From Hofstenia miamia (lineage: Eukaryota > Xenacoelomorpha > Acoela), in the NCBI GenBank assembly GCA_004352715.1, contig SCFE01000096.1:1-64000 (forward strand): a stretch of 64,000 nt of DNA. The letters are read 5' to 3'. The translations under genes were made by a program, and so were the position numbers. This document shows positions 21,801-32,793 of the stretch, piece by piece (the first letter of the stretch is position 1; every line of letters begins with the position of its first letter). The notes beneath the pieces are model-generated. The model did not search any database, was not told where the DNA came from, and saw only the letters and a program-made list of their open reading frames with translations.

Positions 21801-22186
21801 NNNNNNNNNNNNNNNNNNNNNNNNNNNNNNNNNNNNNNNNNNNNNNNNNNNNNNNNNNNNNNNNNNNNNNNNNNNNNNNNNNNNNNNNNNNNNNNNNNNN
21901 NNNNNNNNNNNNNNNNNNNNNNNNNNNNNNNGATGGAAGTGCTATTTCTTATCAACCTTTTCGTTTCTGGCGACAGATTATCGTATGCATTGTATCTCAT
22001 CTTTCTATTTGCTATAAAATAGGGATGTATTTGATCTCTTCCTATTGTAGCATCATCCAGCTCTCTCTCTCTTCTGATCGCGACGATTTCTTTGTTGTTG
22101 ACGTTTGCCTGTATGAAAATATTCCTGAGCTTGTTGTCGTGGGGATTGAACTCGTTGACGGTATTTGCAAAGTATCCATATCTGAG
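18863..22186 (-). pseudogene. ORF3 of element A: unknown protein between integrase and 3' LTR
   Basis: One minus-strand frame is open from 22186 to 18863 (about 1108 codons including 83 N codons at 21683-21931). It has three in-frame TGA stops: 20783-20785, 20534-20536 and 20192-20194. The first ATG is at 22000. It is homologous along most of its length to ORF3 of family C (55121-57929). Paired words include LTIVYFVKD/LLVVYFFCV, RARTAIWVLAIAL/SCRAIWVLAAFL, YRYYDVMRRVKIITM/TRYYDVTKHIKIITM and HTSRIDAIMMLMIALKG/HTSDTDALMTLLIALKG. The 20536 stop faces Trp in family C. No signal peptide, membrane helix or cysteine pattern of an envelope protein is visible. The frame equals that of the pol segment 22703-23485. 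About 190 residues at the N-terminus have no family C counterpart. Product and role unknown. Confidence 0.8.
21683..21931. other. Assembly gap, 249 N inside ORF3
   Basis: The gap is 249 undetermined bases (83 codons). The ORF3 frame is the same on both sides, so the length may be a true estimate. Confidence 0.98.
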
Positions 22187-22199
22187 TCATCACTTACAG

Positions 22200-22750
22200 G
22201 TTGTATATCCCAACTTTCCTCGCCGCCCTTTAATTGGCTTTGAGTACTTGTGGATGCTGTTTCCTCGCTGCCCTTTAATTGGCTTTGAGTACTTGTTGAT
22301 GCTATTTCCTCTTTGCCCTTTAATTGGCATCGAGTACTACTGGATGTTGAAGGGGAGTGTGCATAATTTGGTATTTCCAACCTCACGCCCTTTAATTGGC
22401 GATCAGTATCTTGTAGATGGCCCTCATTTACCCGCCTGCCCATTAATTGACATTTGGTAGAGGGTGACTTCTCTTTTATTGTCTCCATCCTCATACCCTT
22501 TATTCGGTAATCAGATTGAGGAGACCTCCTCCGTATTCTTCATCTCTTATTGGTAGGTGTCATCTGCTCCGTCGTCATACCCTTTAATTGGTAATCGGAC
22601 TGCGGAGCTCTTCTTCTTATTCTTCATCTTATATTGCTGAGTGGTGAGTTCTCCATCGTCATGCCCTTTATTCGGCAATCGGATTGCGGAGATTTAATTT
22701 TGTTAGTTGAACTCTTTGATATTTCCACTGTCCTCACGTCCTTTATTTGA
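22200..22750 (-). repeat. Coding tandem repeat between integrase tail and ORF3
   Basis: On the minus strand, QLKG-type motifs (CCCTTTAATTGG on plus) recur. Three are spaced exactly 45 bp apart (CCCTT at 22226, 22271 and 22316), encoding units like QLKGSEETASTSTQS. Further degenerate units with RIKGM or QLKGM follow at longer spacing near 22385, 22440, 22495, 22580, 22670 and 22740. The ORF 22042-22494 covers the tight part. It looks like an expandable low-complexity linker. Confidence 0.75.
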
Positions 22751-25543
22751 CGATTGGTCTGTGGGGTTCTCCTTCTCCTTGATTTCATCGGTGATCATTC
22801 TGCTTGTTTCATGTTTCCTAAATTCAGTTACTAAATTAATATCCCATATTTCTGAGTCATATTTTAATTTATTTTTTACTGCCCTCTGGGGCATTACTCT
22901 TCTTTCAACTTCTGGTTCCTCCTTCTTGGGTCTATATTCGTCTTGAAACTCTTCTTCATACACACTGTCCAAATCGTCCATTTTAGCATGTATACCATTG
23001 TCTACCTGTACAGTTTTAAACTCTGCATTTTTATCAAGGGTTACTTGTTCTATGTTTACTGTTGAACGTTTTAAATTTTGAAAGTGTAGTACTCGTCCAT
23101 CATTCAATTTGTAATTATTATTGGGTAGTGTTTGTGTAACTGTGAATGGCCCTGACCACTGTGTTTTAAGTTTTCTTACCTGATTCACGTCTTGTGTTCT
23201 CATTAAAGTGTACGCATAAACCTTATCCCCTACCCTGTGTGGTTCACCATATATCTTTTTGTTAAAGTTTCTTTCTTGCCTTATCGCCGATTTCTTCGTG
23301 TTATGGCACATGGCTTCGTGGATTCCAGTTATCTGATCTTTTAATTTTCTTATGTAATCATGATCTGGCTTTTCGGAGTACGTATGATATTGCATTGATA
23401 TCAGCGTTGCCGCTTCTCTACCATACATGGCCTTATATGGCGTCATCCCTGTTGTTGAGTACTGATGTATTATAAAAGTATTCAACTATTTCCAATACTT
23501 CTCTCCAATCTCTTCCTCCGATTCTTGATGTTAGTACTCTTATCAGTTTTATCATCATTCTGTTCAATCTTTCCACTGCCCCATTTGCTTGTGGATGATA
23601 TGTGGTTGTCTTTTCTGTTAGTATTTCCATCAGTTTAGTCATTTCTTCAAATAATTTACTTTCGAATTGAACGCCCCTGTCGGATATTATTGTTTGCATT
23701 TGTCCGAATTTTAGAATCCACTCCTTCATAATTTTATCTGCTACTACTTTTGCAGTTGTTGAATCTAGTGGTATCATTCGAGCGTATTTTGTAAAATTAT
23801 CAACTAAGACTAATATATACTGATAACCTTCGTCATTTTGAGACAATTTTTCCAAGTCCACATGAACAATTTCGTTGGGTGCTGTTGCCATAATTTTCTC
23901 AAGTGGCGCAATTTGTATTGGGAAATGACTCTTATTATTTATCAGACATGTATTGCATTTGTTAATAACATCTTCCACCGTTCTTGGAATACTTGTTGTT
24001 ATAAACCAAGCATTAAAAGTATTCTCCATTTGTATTATTCCTAAATGTCCATTTTCATGTATCTTCCATACTAACTCCCTTTTGTAATATTTGGGGATCG
24101 CTATTCTTAGCGTCTTTCCTTCTATATACAAAAGTCCATTTCTATTTAACTTCCACTTATATCTCTGAAAGTAGCTCTTAGCTTCTTTTCCCAGTGACCA
24201 CTCATCATTGTTCATTTTGTCTCTAATATCTTTCAGTATCAGATCAGTTTTTTGTTTTTCAACAATATCTTTTTCGGATATTTCTTCCTTAATTATTATC
24301 AGCATTATCGCATTACCTTTCTTATCTGTGTTAATTTCAGGTAGTTCGACATATTCGTTATGTGACATGAACTGAAACTTTTTCTTTTCACCGTCCACCT
24401 TTTCCATATCTCTCTGATATTCTGGCAATGCTTTCCAAAAATCTGCATTCTTATGTAATGTTCCTTTTCGGAGTTCTATGTTAAATTTAAATGGTGATAC
24501 AATTGATGACTTATCACCCAAAAATTTCTTAAGCCACACTAGTCCACTGTTATCAGTTCTCACTTTAAATGTTTGTCCTATCAAGAAATAAAGGAATTTC
24601 TTTATACTTTCAACCAATGCCAACATTTCCAATTTCGTTGAGCCATAATTTTCCTCACTTTGTTTTAGTTTACGGCTAAAAAATGGTATAGGCTCTTCTT
24701 TAGCGTCTTTGAGTTGACCCAAGCACGCCCCTATAGCAACATTACTTGCGTCGCAGTCAAGAATAAACTCTTTATCGTAATCCGGCGTATTTAATGATGG
24801 CATTTTGCTTAATTCATCTTTTACATTAGCTAACTGATCTTCTTCTCTCCATGTCCATTTGAAAACTTTATTTTTTTTCAACAGTTCTGTCATCCTAGTG
24901 GTTTTATGAGCCACATTAGATATGAAGGAACCGTAATAGTTAATAAAACCCATGATCCGCTGTAAATCCTTTTTTGTTTTTGGACTGCTAATGTTTTGAA
25001 TCATTTCTCTTGCGTTATTTTTCATTCGTATTTCACCTTTGCAGATCTGTCTCCCCAGGAATACAACTTGTTCTTTTAAAATTTCACATTTCTTTCCATT
25101 AACCCGTAGACCTGCTTTGTACAGGATGTTCAACATTCTATCCAGTTTTTCGAGGTGTTCTTCAATTGTGTCGCTCGCTATCAATATGTCATCTATATAT
25201 GCACTTATCCCTTTTTCAACTTGTCTGTTGTTCTGTTTCAAAACTTTTGTCACATATCTTTGAAATGTGGCTGGTGCGTTACATAACCTGAAGGCCATAT
25301 ACATCCACTCATACAATCCATACGGCGTTATGAATGCTGTCTTTTCGATATCCGAAGGCTCCATTGGCACTTGCCAGTATGCTTTGCAGAGATCTATGCA
25401 TGTATAATACTTATTTTTACTGGCTTCATATATGATATCTTCTATTCTTGGGAGTGGGTATGCATCTTTCTTTGTTATATCATTAAGTTTCCGGAAATCT
25501 ATACAGAGTCTGTATTTCTCACCCTGTTTCACAAATACTGTGT
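22703..25543 (-). pseudogene. pol: pol copy 3 of element A: RT to integrase tail
   Basis: The minus strand starts in RT after the 20-N gap (FVKQGEKYRLCIDFRKLND). It has YIDDILIASD at about 25190-25200, RNase H (LDCDASNVAIG), and integrase with HENGHLG, CNTC, VHVDLEKLS, SDRGVQFES and ANGAVERLNR. A frame change occurs at about 23460, after which 23485-22703 continues (MTPYKAMYGREAAT). A GPF/Y-type C-terminal module follows (TQWSGPFTVTQTLPNNNYKL, about 23100-23170), then an acidic tail ending at 22703. This is the only copy here with the integrase C-terminus connected to ORF3. A short in-frame deletion is seen near 24490 relative to copy 1. Confidence 0.88.
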
Positions 25544-25563
25544 NNNNNNNNNNNNNNNNNNNN
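25544..25563. other. Assembly gap, 20 N, between two pol copies
   Basis: Twenty N separate an integrase segment (upstream in minus-strand sense) from an RT segment. That jump is backwards in the pol order, so the join is probably artificial. Confidence 0.95.
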
Positions 25564-26398
25564 CTAATACTTCTCTCCAATCTCTTCCTCAGATTCTTGA
25601 TGTTAGTACTCTTATCAGTTTTATCATCATTCTGTTCAATCTTTCCACTGCCCCATTTGCTTGTGGATGATATGTGGTTGTCTTTTCTGTTAGTATTTCC
25701 ATCAGTTTAGTCATTTCTTCAAATAACTTACTTTCGAATTGAACGCCCCTGTCGGATATTATCGTCTGCATTGGTCCGAATTTTAGAATCCACTCTTTCA
25801 TAATTTTATCTGCTACTACTTTTGCCGTTGTTGAATCTAGCGGTATCATTCGAGCGTATTTTGTAAAATTATCAACTAAGACCAATATATACTGATAACC
25901 TTCGTCATCTTGAGACAATTTTTCCAAGTCCACATGAACAATTTCATTGGGTGCTGTTGCCATAATTTTCTCAAGTGGCGCAGTTTGTACTGGGAAATGA
26001 CTCTTATTATTTATCAGACATGTATTGCATTTGTTAATAACATCTTCCACCATTCTTTGAATACTCGTCATTATAAACTGAGCATTAAAGGTATTCTCTG
26101 TTTGTATTATTCCTAAATGTCCGTTTTCATGTATCTTCCGTACTAACTCCCTTTTGTAATATTTGGGGATCGCTATTCTTAGCGTCTTTCCTTCTATATA
26201 CAACAGTCCATTTCTATTTAACTTCCACTTATATCTCTGAAAGTAGCTTTTAGCTTCTTTTCCCAGTAACCACTCATCATTGTTCATTTTGTCTCTAATA
26301 TCTTTCAGTATCAGATCAGTTTTTTGTTTTTCAACAATATCTTTTTCGGATATTTCTTCTTTAATTATTATCAGCATTATCGCATTACCTTTCTTATC
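25564..26398 (-). pseudogene. pol: pol copy 2 of element A: connection domain and integrase part
   Basis: Open minus-strand frame covering KGNAIMLIIIKEEISEKD through HENGHLGIIQTE, CNTC, VHVDLEKLS, SDRGVQFES, ANGAVERLNR and LTSRI. It is almost identical to copies 1 and 3. It is bounded by an N at 26399 and the 20-N gap, so it is a partial copy. It is labelled a pseudogene because it is truncated, not because of visible lesions. Confidence 0.85.
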
Positions 26399-26399
26399 N

Positions 26400-26644
26400 A
26401 AGCTCATCCAAGTATTGCGTCTTTGAAGCCTTCCCTTTAGAAAGTTTGGGATGTGATCAGCAAAGAATACCTGCGTGGAATCGCTGATGCATTTGCGAAG
26501 AGACTGAGGGCCTGTATAAGGACTAGGAGCGTCTATTTTGAAAACTGAACATTATTTTGTGAATGTTATATGTGTGTGAATATAAGTAGTATAAAGAGAC
26601 TCGTATTTTGTTCCACTTTTTTCTGACTGGTCGAGAGGTGGGTC
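26400..26644 (+). pseudogene. Tc1/mariner-type transposase C-terminus plus terminal repeat, wedged in pol
   Basis: The plus strand encodes VWDVISKEYLRGIADAFAKR and then LRACI..YFEN with a stop at about 26546-26548. This is the usual C-terminal pattern of IS630/Tc1/mariner transposases. About 50 bp on, 26595-26637 is the reverse complement of the repeat at 75-125. Lone Ns bound it on both sides, and pol words CTTATC/CTTATC duplicate across it. It may be a real insertion or a foreign contig misplaced by assembly. Confidence 0.6.
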
Positions 26645-26645
26645 N

Positions 26646-27635
26646 CTTATCCGTGTTAATTTCAGGTAGTTCAACATATTCGTTGTGTGACATGAACTGA
26701 AACTTTTTCTTTTCACCGTCCACCTTTTCCATATCTCTCTGATATTCTGGCAATGCTGTCCAAAAATCTGCATTCTTATGTAATGTTCCTTTTCGGAGTT
26801 CTATGTTAAATTTAAATTCATTTAAATATTCAATCCATTGCGATAAGATTGACGACTTATCTCCTGAAAACTTCTTAAGCCAAGCTAGTCCACTGTTATC
26901 AGTTCTCACTTTAAATGTTTGTCCTATCAAGAAATAACGGAATTTCTTGATACTTTCAACCAATGCCAACATTTCCAATTTCATTGAGCCATAATTTTCC
27001 TCACTTTGTTTTAGTTTCCAGCTAAAAAATGGTATAGGCACTTCTTTACCGTCCTTGAGTTGACCCAAGCACGCCCCTATAGCAACATTACTTGCGTCAC
27101 AGTCAATAATAAACTCTTTATCGTAATCTGGTGTGTTCAATGATGGCATTTTGCTTAATTCGTCTTTTACATTAGCTAACTGATCTTCTTCTCTCCATGT
27201 CCATTTGAAAACTTTATTTTTTTTCAACAGTTCTGTCATCCTACTGGTTTTATGGGCCACATTAGATATGAAGGAACTGTAATAGTTAATAAAACCCATG
27301 ATCCGCTGTAAATCCTTTTTTGTTTTTGGACTGCTAATGTTTTGAATCATTTCTCTTGCATTATTTTTCATTCGTATTTCACCTTTGCAGATCTGTCTCC
27401 CCAGGAATACAACTTGTTCTTTTAAAATTTCACATTTCTTTCCATTAACCCGTAGACCTGCTTTGTACAGGATGTTCAACGTTCTATCCAGTTTTTCAAG
27501 GTGTTCTTCAATTGTGTCACTCACTATCAATATGTCATCTATATACGCACTTATCCCTTTTTCAACTTGTCTGTTTTTCTGTTTCAAAACTTTTGTGACG
27601 TATCTTTGAAATGTGGCTGGTGCGTTACATAACCT
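26646..27635 (-). pseudogene. pol: pol copy 2 of element A: RT palm to RNase H
   Basis: Minus-strand frame starting in the middle of RT (RLCNAPATFQRYVTKV), with YIDDILIVSD, GFINYYSSFISN, RNase H DCDASNVAIG and RTDNSGLAWLKKF, ending at EINTDK. It is nearly identical to copy 1. It starts at an N (27636) where copy 1's integrase stops, so it is joined out of order. Confidence 0.85.
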
Positions 27636-27636
27636 N

Positions 27637-30600
27637 GTTATCTGATCTTTTAATTTCCTTATGTAATCATGATCTGGCTTTTCGGAGTAAGTATGATATT
27701 GCATTGATATCGGCGTTGCTGCTTCTCTACCATACATGGCCTTATATGGCGTCATCCCCGTTGTCGAGTGTACCGATGTATTATAAAAGTATTCGACTAT
27801 TTCTAATACTTCTCTCCAATCTCTTCCTCCGATTCTTGATGTTAGTACTCTTATCAGTTTTATCATCATTCTGTTCAATCTTTCCACTGCCCCATTTGCT
27901 TGTGGATGATATGTGGTTGTCTTTTCTGTTAGTATTTCCATCAGTTTAGTCATTTCTTCAAATAATTTACTTTCAAATTGAACGCCCCTGTCAGATATTA
28001 TTGTCTGCATTGGTCCAAATTTTAGAATCCACTCTTTCATAATTTTATCTGCTACTACTTTTGCCGTTGTTGAATCTAGCGGTATCATTCGAGTGTATTT
28101 TGTAAAATTATCAACTAAGACCAATATATACTGATAACCTTCATCATCTTGCGACAATTTTTCCAAGTCCACATGAACAATTTCATTGGGTGCTGTTGCC
28201 ATAATTTTCTCAAGTGGCGCAGTTTGTACTGGGAAATGACTTTTATTATTTATCAGACATGTATTGCATTTGTTAATAACGTCTTCCACTGTTCTTCGAA
28301 TACTTGTTGTTATGAACCAAGCATTAAAAGTATTCTCCATTTGTATTATTCCTAAATGTCCATTTTCATGTATCTTCCATACTAACTCCCTTTTGTAATA
28401 TTCGGGAATCGCTATTCTTAGCGTCTTTCCTTCTATATACAACAGTCCATTTCTATTTAACTTCCACTTATATCTCTGAAAGTAGCTTTTAGCTTCTTTT
28501 CCCAGTAACCACTCATCATTGTTCATTTTGTCTCTAATATCTTTCAGTATCAGATCAGTTTTTTGTTTTTCAACAATATCTTTTTCGGATATTTCTTCCT
28601 TAATTATTATCAGCATTATCGCATTACCTTTCTTATCTGTGTTAATTTCAGGTAGTTCAACATATTCGTTGTGTGACATGAACTGAAACTTTTTCTTTTC
28701 ACCGTCCACCTTTTCCATATCTCTCTGATATTCTGGCAATGCTTTCCAAAAATCTGCATTCTTATGTAACGTTCCTTTTCGGTGTTCTATGTTAAATTTA
28801 AATTCATTTAAATATTCGATCCATGGCGATACAATTGATGACTTATCACCCAAAAACTTCTTAAGCCACGCTAGTCCACTGTTATCAGTTCTCACTTTAA
28901 ATGTTTGTCCTATTAAAAAGTAACGAAATTTCTTTATACTTTCGACAAGCGCCAACATTTCTAATTTCGTTGAGCCATAATTTTCCTCACTCTGTTTTAG
29001 TTTCCGACTAAAAAATGGTATAGGCACTTCTTTACCGTCCTTGAGTTGACCCAAGCACGCCCCTATAGCAACATTACTTGCATCGCAGTCAAGAATAAAC
29101 TCTTTATCGTAATCCAGTGTGTTCAATGATGGCATTTTGCTTAATTCGTCTTTTACATTAGCTAACTGATCTTCTTCTCTCCATGTCCATTTGAAAACTT
29201 TATTTTTTTTCAACAGTTCTGTCATCCTAGTGGTTTTATGAGCCACATTAGATATGAAGGAACCGTAATAGTTAATAAAACCCATGATCCGCTGTAAATC
29301 CTTTTTTGTTTTTGGACTGCTAATGTTTTGAATCATTTCTCTTGCGTTATTTTTCATTCGTATTTCACCTTTGCAGATCTGTCTCCCCAGGAATACAACT
29401 TGTTCTTTTAAAATTTCACATTTCTTTCCATTAACCCGTAGACCTGCTTTGTACAGGATGTTCAACGTTCTATCCAGTTTTTCGAGGTGTTCTTCAATTG
29501 TGTCGCTTGCTATCAATATGTCATCTATATATGCACTTATCCCTTTTTCAACTTGTCTGTTATTCTGTTTCAAAACTTTTGTCACATATCTCTGAAATGT
29601 AGCTGGTGCGTTACATAACCCAAAAGCCATATACATCCACTCATACAGTCCATATGGCGTTATGAATGCTGTCTTTTCGATATCTGAAGGCTCCATTGGC
29701 ACTTGCCAGTATGCTTTGCAGAGATCTATGCATGTATAATACTTATTTTTACTGGCTTCATATATGATATCTTCTATTCTCAGGAGTGGGTATGCATCTT
29801 TCTTTGTTATATCATTAAGTTTCCGGAAATCTATACAGAGTCTGTATTTCTCACCTTGTTTCACAAATACCATGGGCGCAGCATAAGGACTTTCACTTGG
29901 CCTAATTATCTTATTATCGATTAGTTCGTTCAATATCGTGTTATACTGTTCCTTTAAGTGTTCGGGAACTCTTCTGCATGGCAGTCTTATTGGTTCTTCC
30001 GTTGTAGTTACTATTTTGTGCGTCTCTCCGACCGCCTTTCCCACACTTATTTCTCCATAATTAAATATTCTTGCATGTTTTCTGAGTATTATTATCAATT
30101 GCTTTCTTTCTTCCATGCTTAGGTGTTGATACTCCTCTTCTTTGATTTCTGGTATTTGATACTCCTCGTTTTCTTCTTGTATTATATTAATTGTTTTATT
30201 CACCATCGTTTTCTCAGTTTTTACTTTTTTCCCTTTCAATTTTAAAGTATCCTTTTTTATATTGACCACATGATTAGTTGCGTTTAACATAGGTATCATT
30301 CCTTTGCCATTTTTTACTACACACAAACTTGATGGTATCGATACTTTTTTCGTATTTATACCTTTTTGATCATATATCATAACTTCAGACATTACATAGT
30401 TTTCCGTTACTATTTGGCACATCTTCCAATTGTTAGGTAGAATCTTTACGTCTTCTGTTAGTTGAAATTCTATACTTCCCGTACCTTGCTCTTCTTCGCC
30501 AGTTGTTACTATTTCTTCTTGAACCGATATAGTTTTGTTTGTGTAGTCAATGATACATTTGTTGTTCGTCAAAAAATCATTTCCCAATATCACCTCATAG

Positions 30601-30928
30601 GGGAGCGCATTTTTCTCTGTGTCTATTACTGTAAATGTTTGCAAAAACGTAGTGTTAGCTATCCTCATCAGTACTTCCAATAACTTCCCTTTGGTATCAA
30701 TATAATCCCCCGATGCATTGAGTAGTCTGCTTTTTTCGCTTTCCAATTTTCTATTGTCAATTCCTATTTTCGCCGCGCATTCATCAGTAATAATTGATAT
30801 TACTGCTCCCGTATCTATAGTGGCTTTGACCATTACTCCGTTTATCACAACTGTAATTGTATTAGTCTTAATTAGGTCTGTTACAATTAACACAGGCGCA
30901 CGTTTTACTGGAGACGGCGCTCCCTCTA
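27637..30928 (-). CDS. pol: pol copy 1 of element A: protease, RT, RNase H, integrase (3' truncated)
   Basis: About 1097 codons without a stop, entered by -1 frameshift from gag. Numbering from the Met at 30893: aspartic protease with DTGA at about 27-30; RT fingers with YRLCIDFRKLND; YIDDILIASD at about 454, both catalytic Asp intact; RNase H with DCDAS at about 602 and RTDNS at about 671; integrase zinc finger HENGHLG/CNTC at about 842-880; DDE core with VHVDLEKLS (about 908), SDRGVQFES (about 964) and ANGAVERLNR (about 1001). It stops at the N at 27636, right after LKDQI; the missing C-terminus is represented in copy 3. Domain order RT-RNase H-IN and the wording are Ty3/gypsy (Metaviridae). 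All catalytic residues seen are intact, so this copy is recent. Confidence 0.93.
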
Positions 30929-30935
30929 ATTTAAA
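30926..30935 (-). promoter_or_regulatory. gag-pol -1 frameshift site TTTAAAT-TAG (element A)
   Basis: On the minus strand, TTTAAAT (30935-30929) is read T TTA AAT in the gag frame and followed directly by TAG (30928-30926). It fits X XXY YYZ. Pol continues in the -1 frame (LEGAPSPVKRAP). The identical heptamer-stop occurs at both family C junctions. Confidence 0.75.
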
Positions 30936-31036
30936 GTATCTTCTTTTATTTCTTCTGTCTGTTCCAACTCGTCTTCATCCTCTAATAAGTCTTCTTCCTC
31001 AAAATAAGCTTCTTCCTCTTCGATAAAATTAATTTG

Positions 31037-32563
31037 TCATTTGCAGTATTTCTTTGTATGACCTTTCTTCCCACACACTTGACAATTTAGATCCTTTCTA
31101 TTAATACGTTTCACCGTACCATCTTTCAATTTTATTTTAATAATTTCATCCTTTGGTTTACCCTCATCGTCTTTTTTAGTTTTGTTTATTCCACTGGCCA
31201 TCGTCGATATCACTTTCATTGTTGACAATTTCTCATTAATTCGAGCATTGTTTTCCATCATCACTTGTATTCCCAGACCTTTCCTTATCATTCTCTCCAA
31301 GGAATTGTCCGCATCACATTTAATTTCGAATTGTTGCTGGATCAGTTCTGGTAACCCTTTACATATATGAGAAAATAAATCATATTTAGAATACGTACTC
31401 TCTCTTGAGCTAAGTTTTAGCAGTCTCTCTACTTGTGACATATAGTTTCGTAAATCTTCTCGTTTGTTCATCTTTAAACTATTCAACAACATACGATACT
31501 GGCTTTTGAAGCTCTCATCATCATAATATCGTTGGTACTCTCCAATCAATTTTTTGTAATCTGATTTAGTCTCTAGATCCAACACTAAATAATGCTGGTA
31601 AGCTGCTCCTCCTAGATATAATGGGAATCGCGCCGCTGCTTGTTTTTGTATGACTTTCCTCTCCTTCATGCTCATTTTGAACATTTGAATCCACTCTTTA
31701 AATGTAGGCGAATAGCTGTCAACTCTCCCCATGAACTTTGGGAGTATTGCTTTACATGCTGGTGTCTCACTATCCTCTTCTTCTGATAATATTGTTTCTT
31801 CGTATATCGGCTTTATGTCCGTCGTACTCTTACATTTTTCTTTTACTTGTTTTGTTATGTTTACGACTAACTTTTCAACAAATTCGTCTTCTGTCTGACA
31901 ATTTCTATATATTTCAGACTGTCCTTCCTCTATTGGTACACTTCCGCTTAGTTTTTCCGGTTCTTCTATTACTGTGTTTTTAATCACCTTGACACTATTT
32001 TTCTCTGTTTCTCCTGCTTCCTCATTCGTTAGTGTTGTTAATCGAATTTTGTCTTTTAACTCGTCTATTTGAAGTTGCTTTAGAATATTGTCTTCTCTCA
32101 GGTTCACGTTCTCTTCATGCATTTGAGTAATCATTTTCTTTAGATTCTCACTCTGCATTTGTATTTCCTTGTTCGCCTCTATTAATTTTTCGATTTGTCT
32201 TTGGAAGACATTCCTCTGCTCCGTTAATCTAGAGCTAGTGTCTTGCGTAATTTCTTCGATACGTTTGTCTTTCTCAGCATTCGCTAATTCTATTTCGAAC
32301 ATTCTTTGAGTTAGGTTCTCTATTTGTAACATTAACTCACGTCTTTTGTTATTATTATCTTCTATTATTTTTCTTAGTTCAATTATCGACAGTGTTGCAC
32401 CTTCATCTTCTTGCTGCAATACTATCTCTGTTGGGGAATTTTGACTCTCAGGGGATGTATTAACAATCGCTGGGGTTGTTTGATTTTGGGGTGTCCTTTG
32501 CGTTTTAGCTCTAGTTCTTTGCTTTTTCCTTGAATTTACCATTTTCATAATTACTAGAGGCAA
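31037..32563 (-). CDS. gag: gag of element A, 508 aa to first stop
   Basis: This is the structural polyprotein. Residues about 45-185 are strongly heptad-like (E, K, Q, N and L rich), a predicted coiled coil. The core at about 275-430 has SPTFKEWIQMFKMSMKE, FPLYLGGAAYQHYLVLD and DLFSHICKGLPELIQQQF. A CCHC zinc knuckle, CQVCGKKGHTKKYC, is at about 494-507. A TGA (31037-31039) follows the knuckle. The same frame then continues through an acidic tail to the frameshift site at 30926. Element 1 has no stop at this position, so the TGA is probably a point mutation; leaky read-through is an alternative. The start is MPLVIMKMVNS at 32563; MVNSRKK, eight codons on, is an equally good start. Confidence 0.9.
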   Translation of the reverse strand: MPLVIMKMVNSRKKQRTRAKTQRTPQNQTTPAIVNTSPESQNSPTEIVLQQEDEGATLSIIELRKIIEDNNNKRRELMLQIENLTQRMFEIELANAEKDKRIEEITQDTSSRLTEQRNVFQRQIEKLIEANKEIQMQSENLKKMITQMHEENVNLREDNILKQLQIDELKDKIRLTTLTNEEAGETEKNSVKVIKNTVIEEPEKLSGSVPIEEGQSEIYRNCQTEDEFVEKLVVNITKQVKEKCKSTTDIKPIYEETILSEEEDSETPACKAILPKFMGRVDSYSPTFKEWIQMFKMSMKERKVIQKQAAARFPLYLGGAAYQHYLVLDLETKSDYKKLIGEYQRYYDDESFKSQYRMLLNSLKMNKREDLRNYMSQVERLLKLSSRESTYSKYDLFSHICKGLPELIQQQFEIKCDADNSLERMIRKGLGIQVMMENNARINEKLSTMKVISTMASGINKTKKDDEGKPKDEIIKIKLKDGTVKRINRKDLNCQVCGKKGHTKKYCK

Positions 32564-32775
32564 TTGTAATAATGGCGTCCTTCACCAGTATCATGTACTC
32601 CTGGTTACTATTGCTCCTCATCTCCTTGCTTGTTTGCTTCTTTATTTTGAGCGAGAAGAAACAACTATCTTAACCCACTCATAAGCTCGTAGTATAAATT
32701 CTTGTTCGTAGCTTTTCGTTTTTCTGTTAACTATTACACCATCTGTGTTTCTCTCCTTTGTGCACGCTCTTTAAG
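32564..32775 (-). other. Element A leader between PBS and gag
   Basis: About 210 bp with no ORF. It is conserved next to gag in the 16660-17344 copy as far as position 32669 here, after which that copy is rearranged. Confidence 0.7.
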
Positions 32776-32793
32776 CGCCTGTCACAGTCGCCA
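32776..32793 (-). promoter_or_regulatory. Primer binding site of element A
   Basis: On the minus strand, TGGCGACTGTGACAGGCG follows the LTR end GATTCTACA without a gap. It differs by few bases from the element 1 site at 7129. A tRNA with 3' end CGCCA is implied; the serine tRNAs have that end, but I cannot assign it firmly. Confidence 0.7.
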
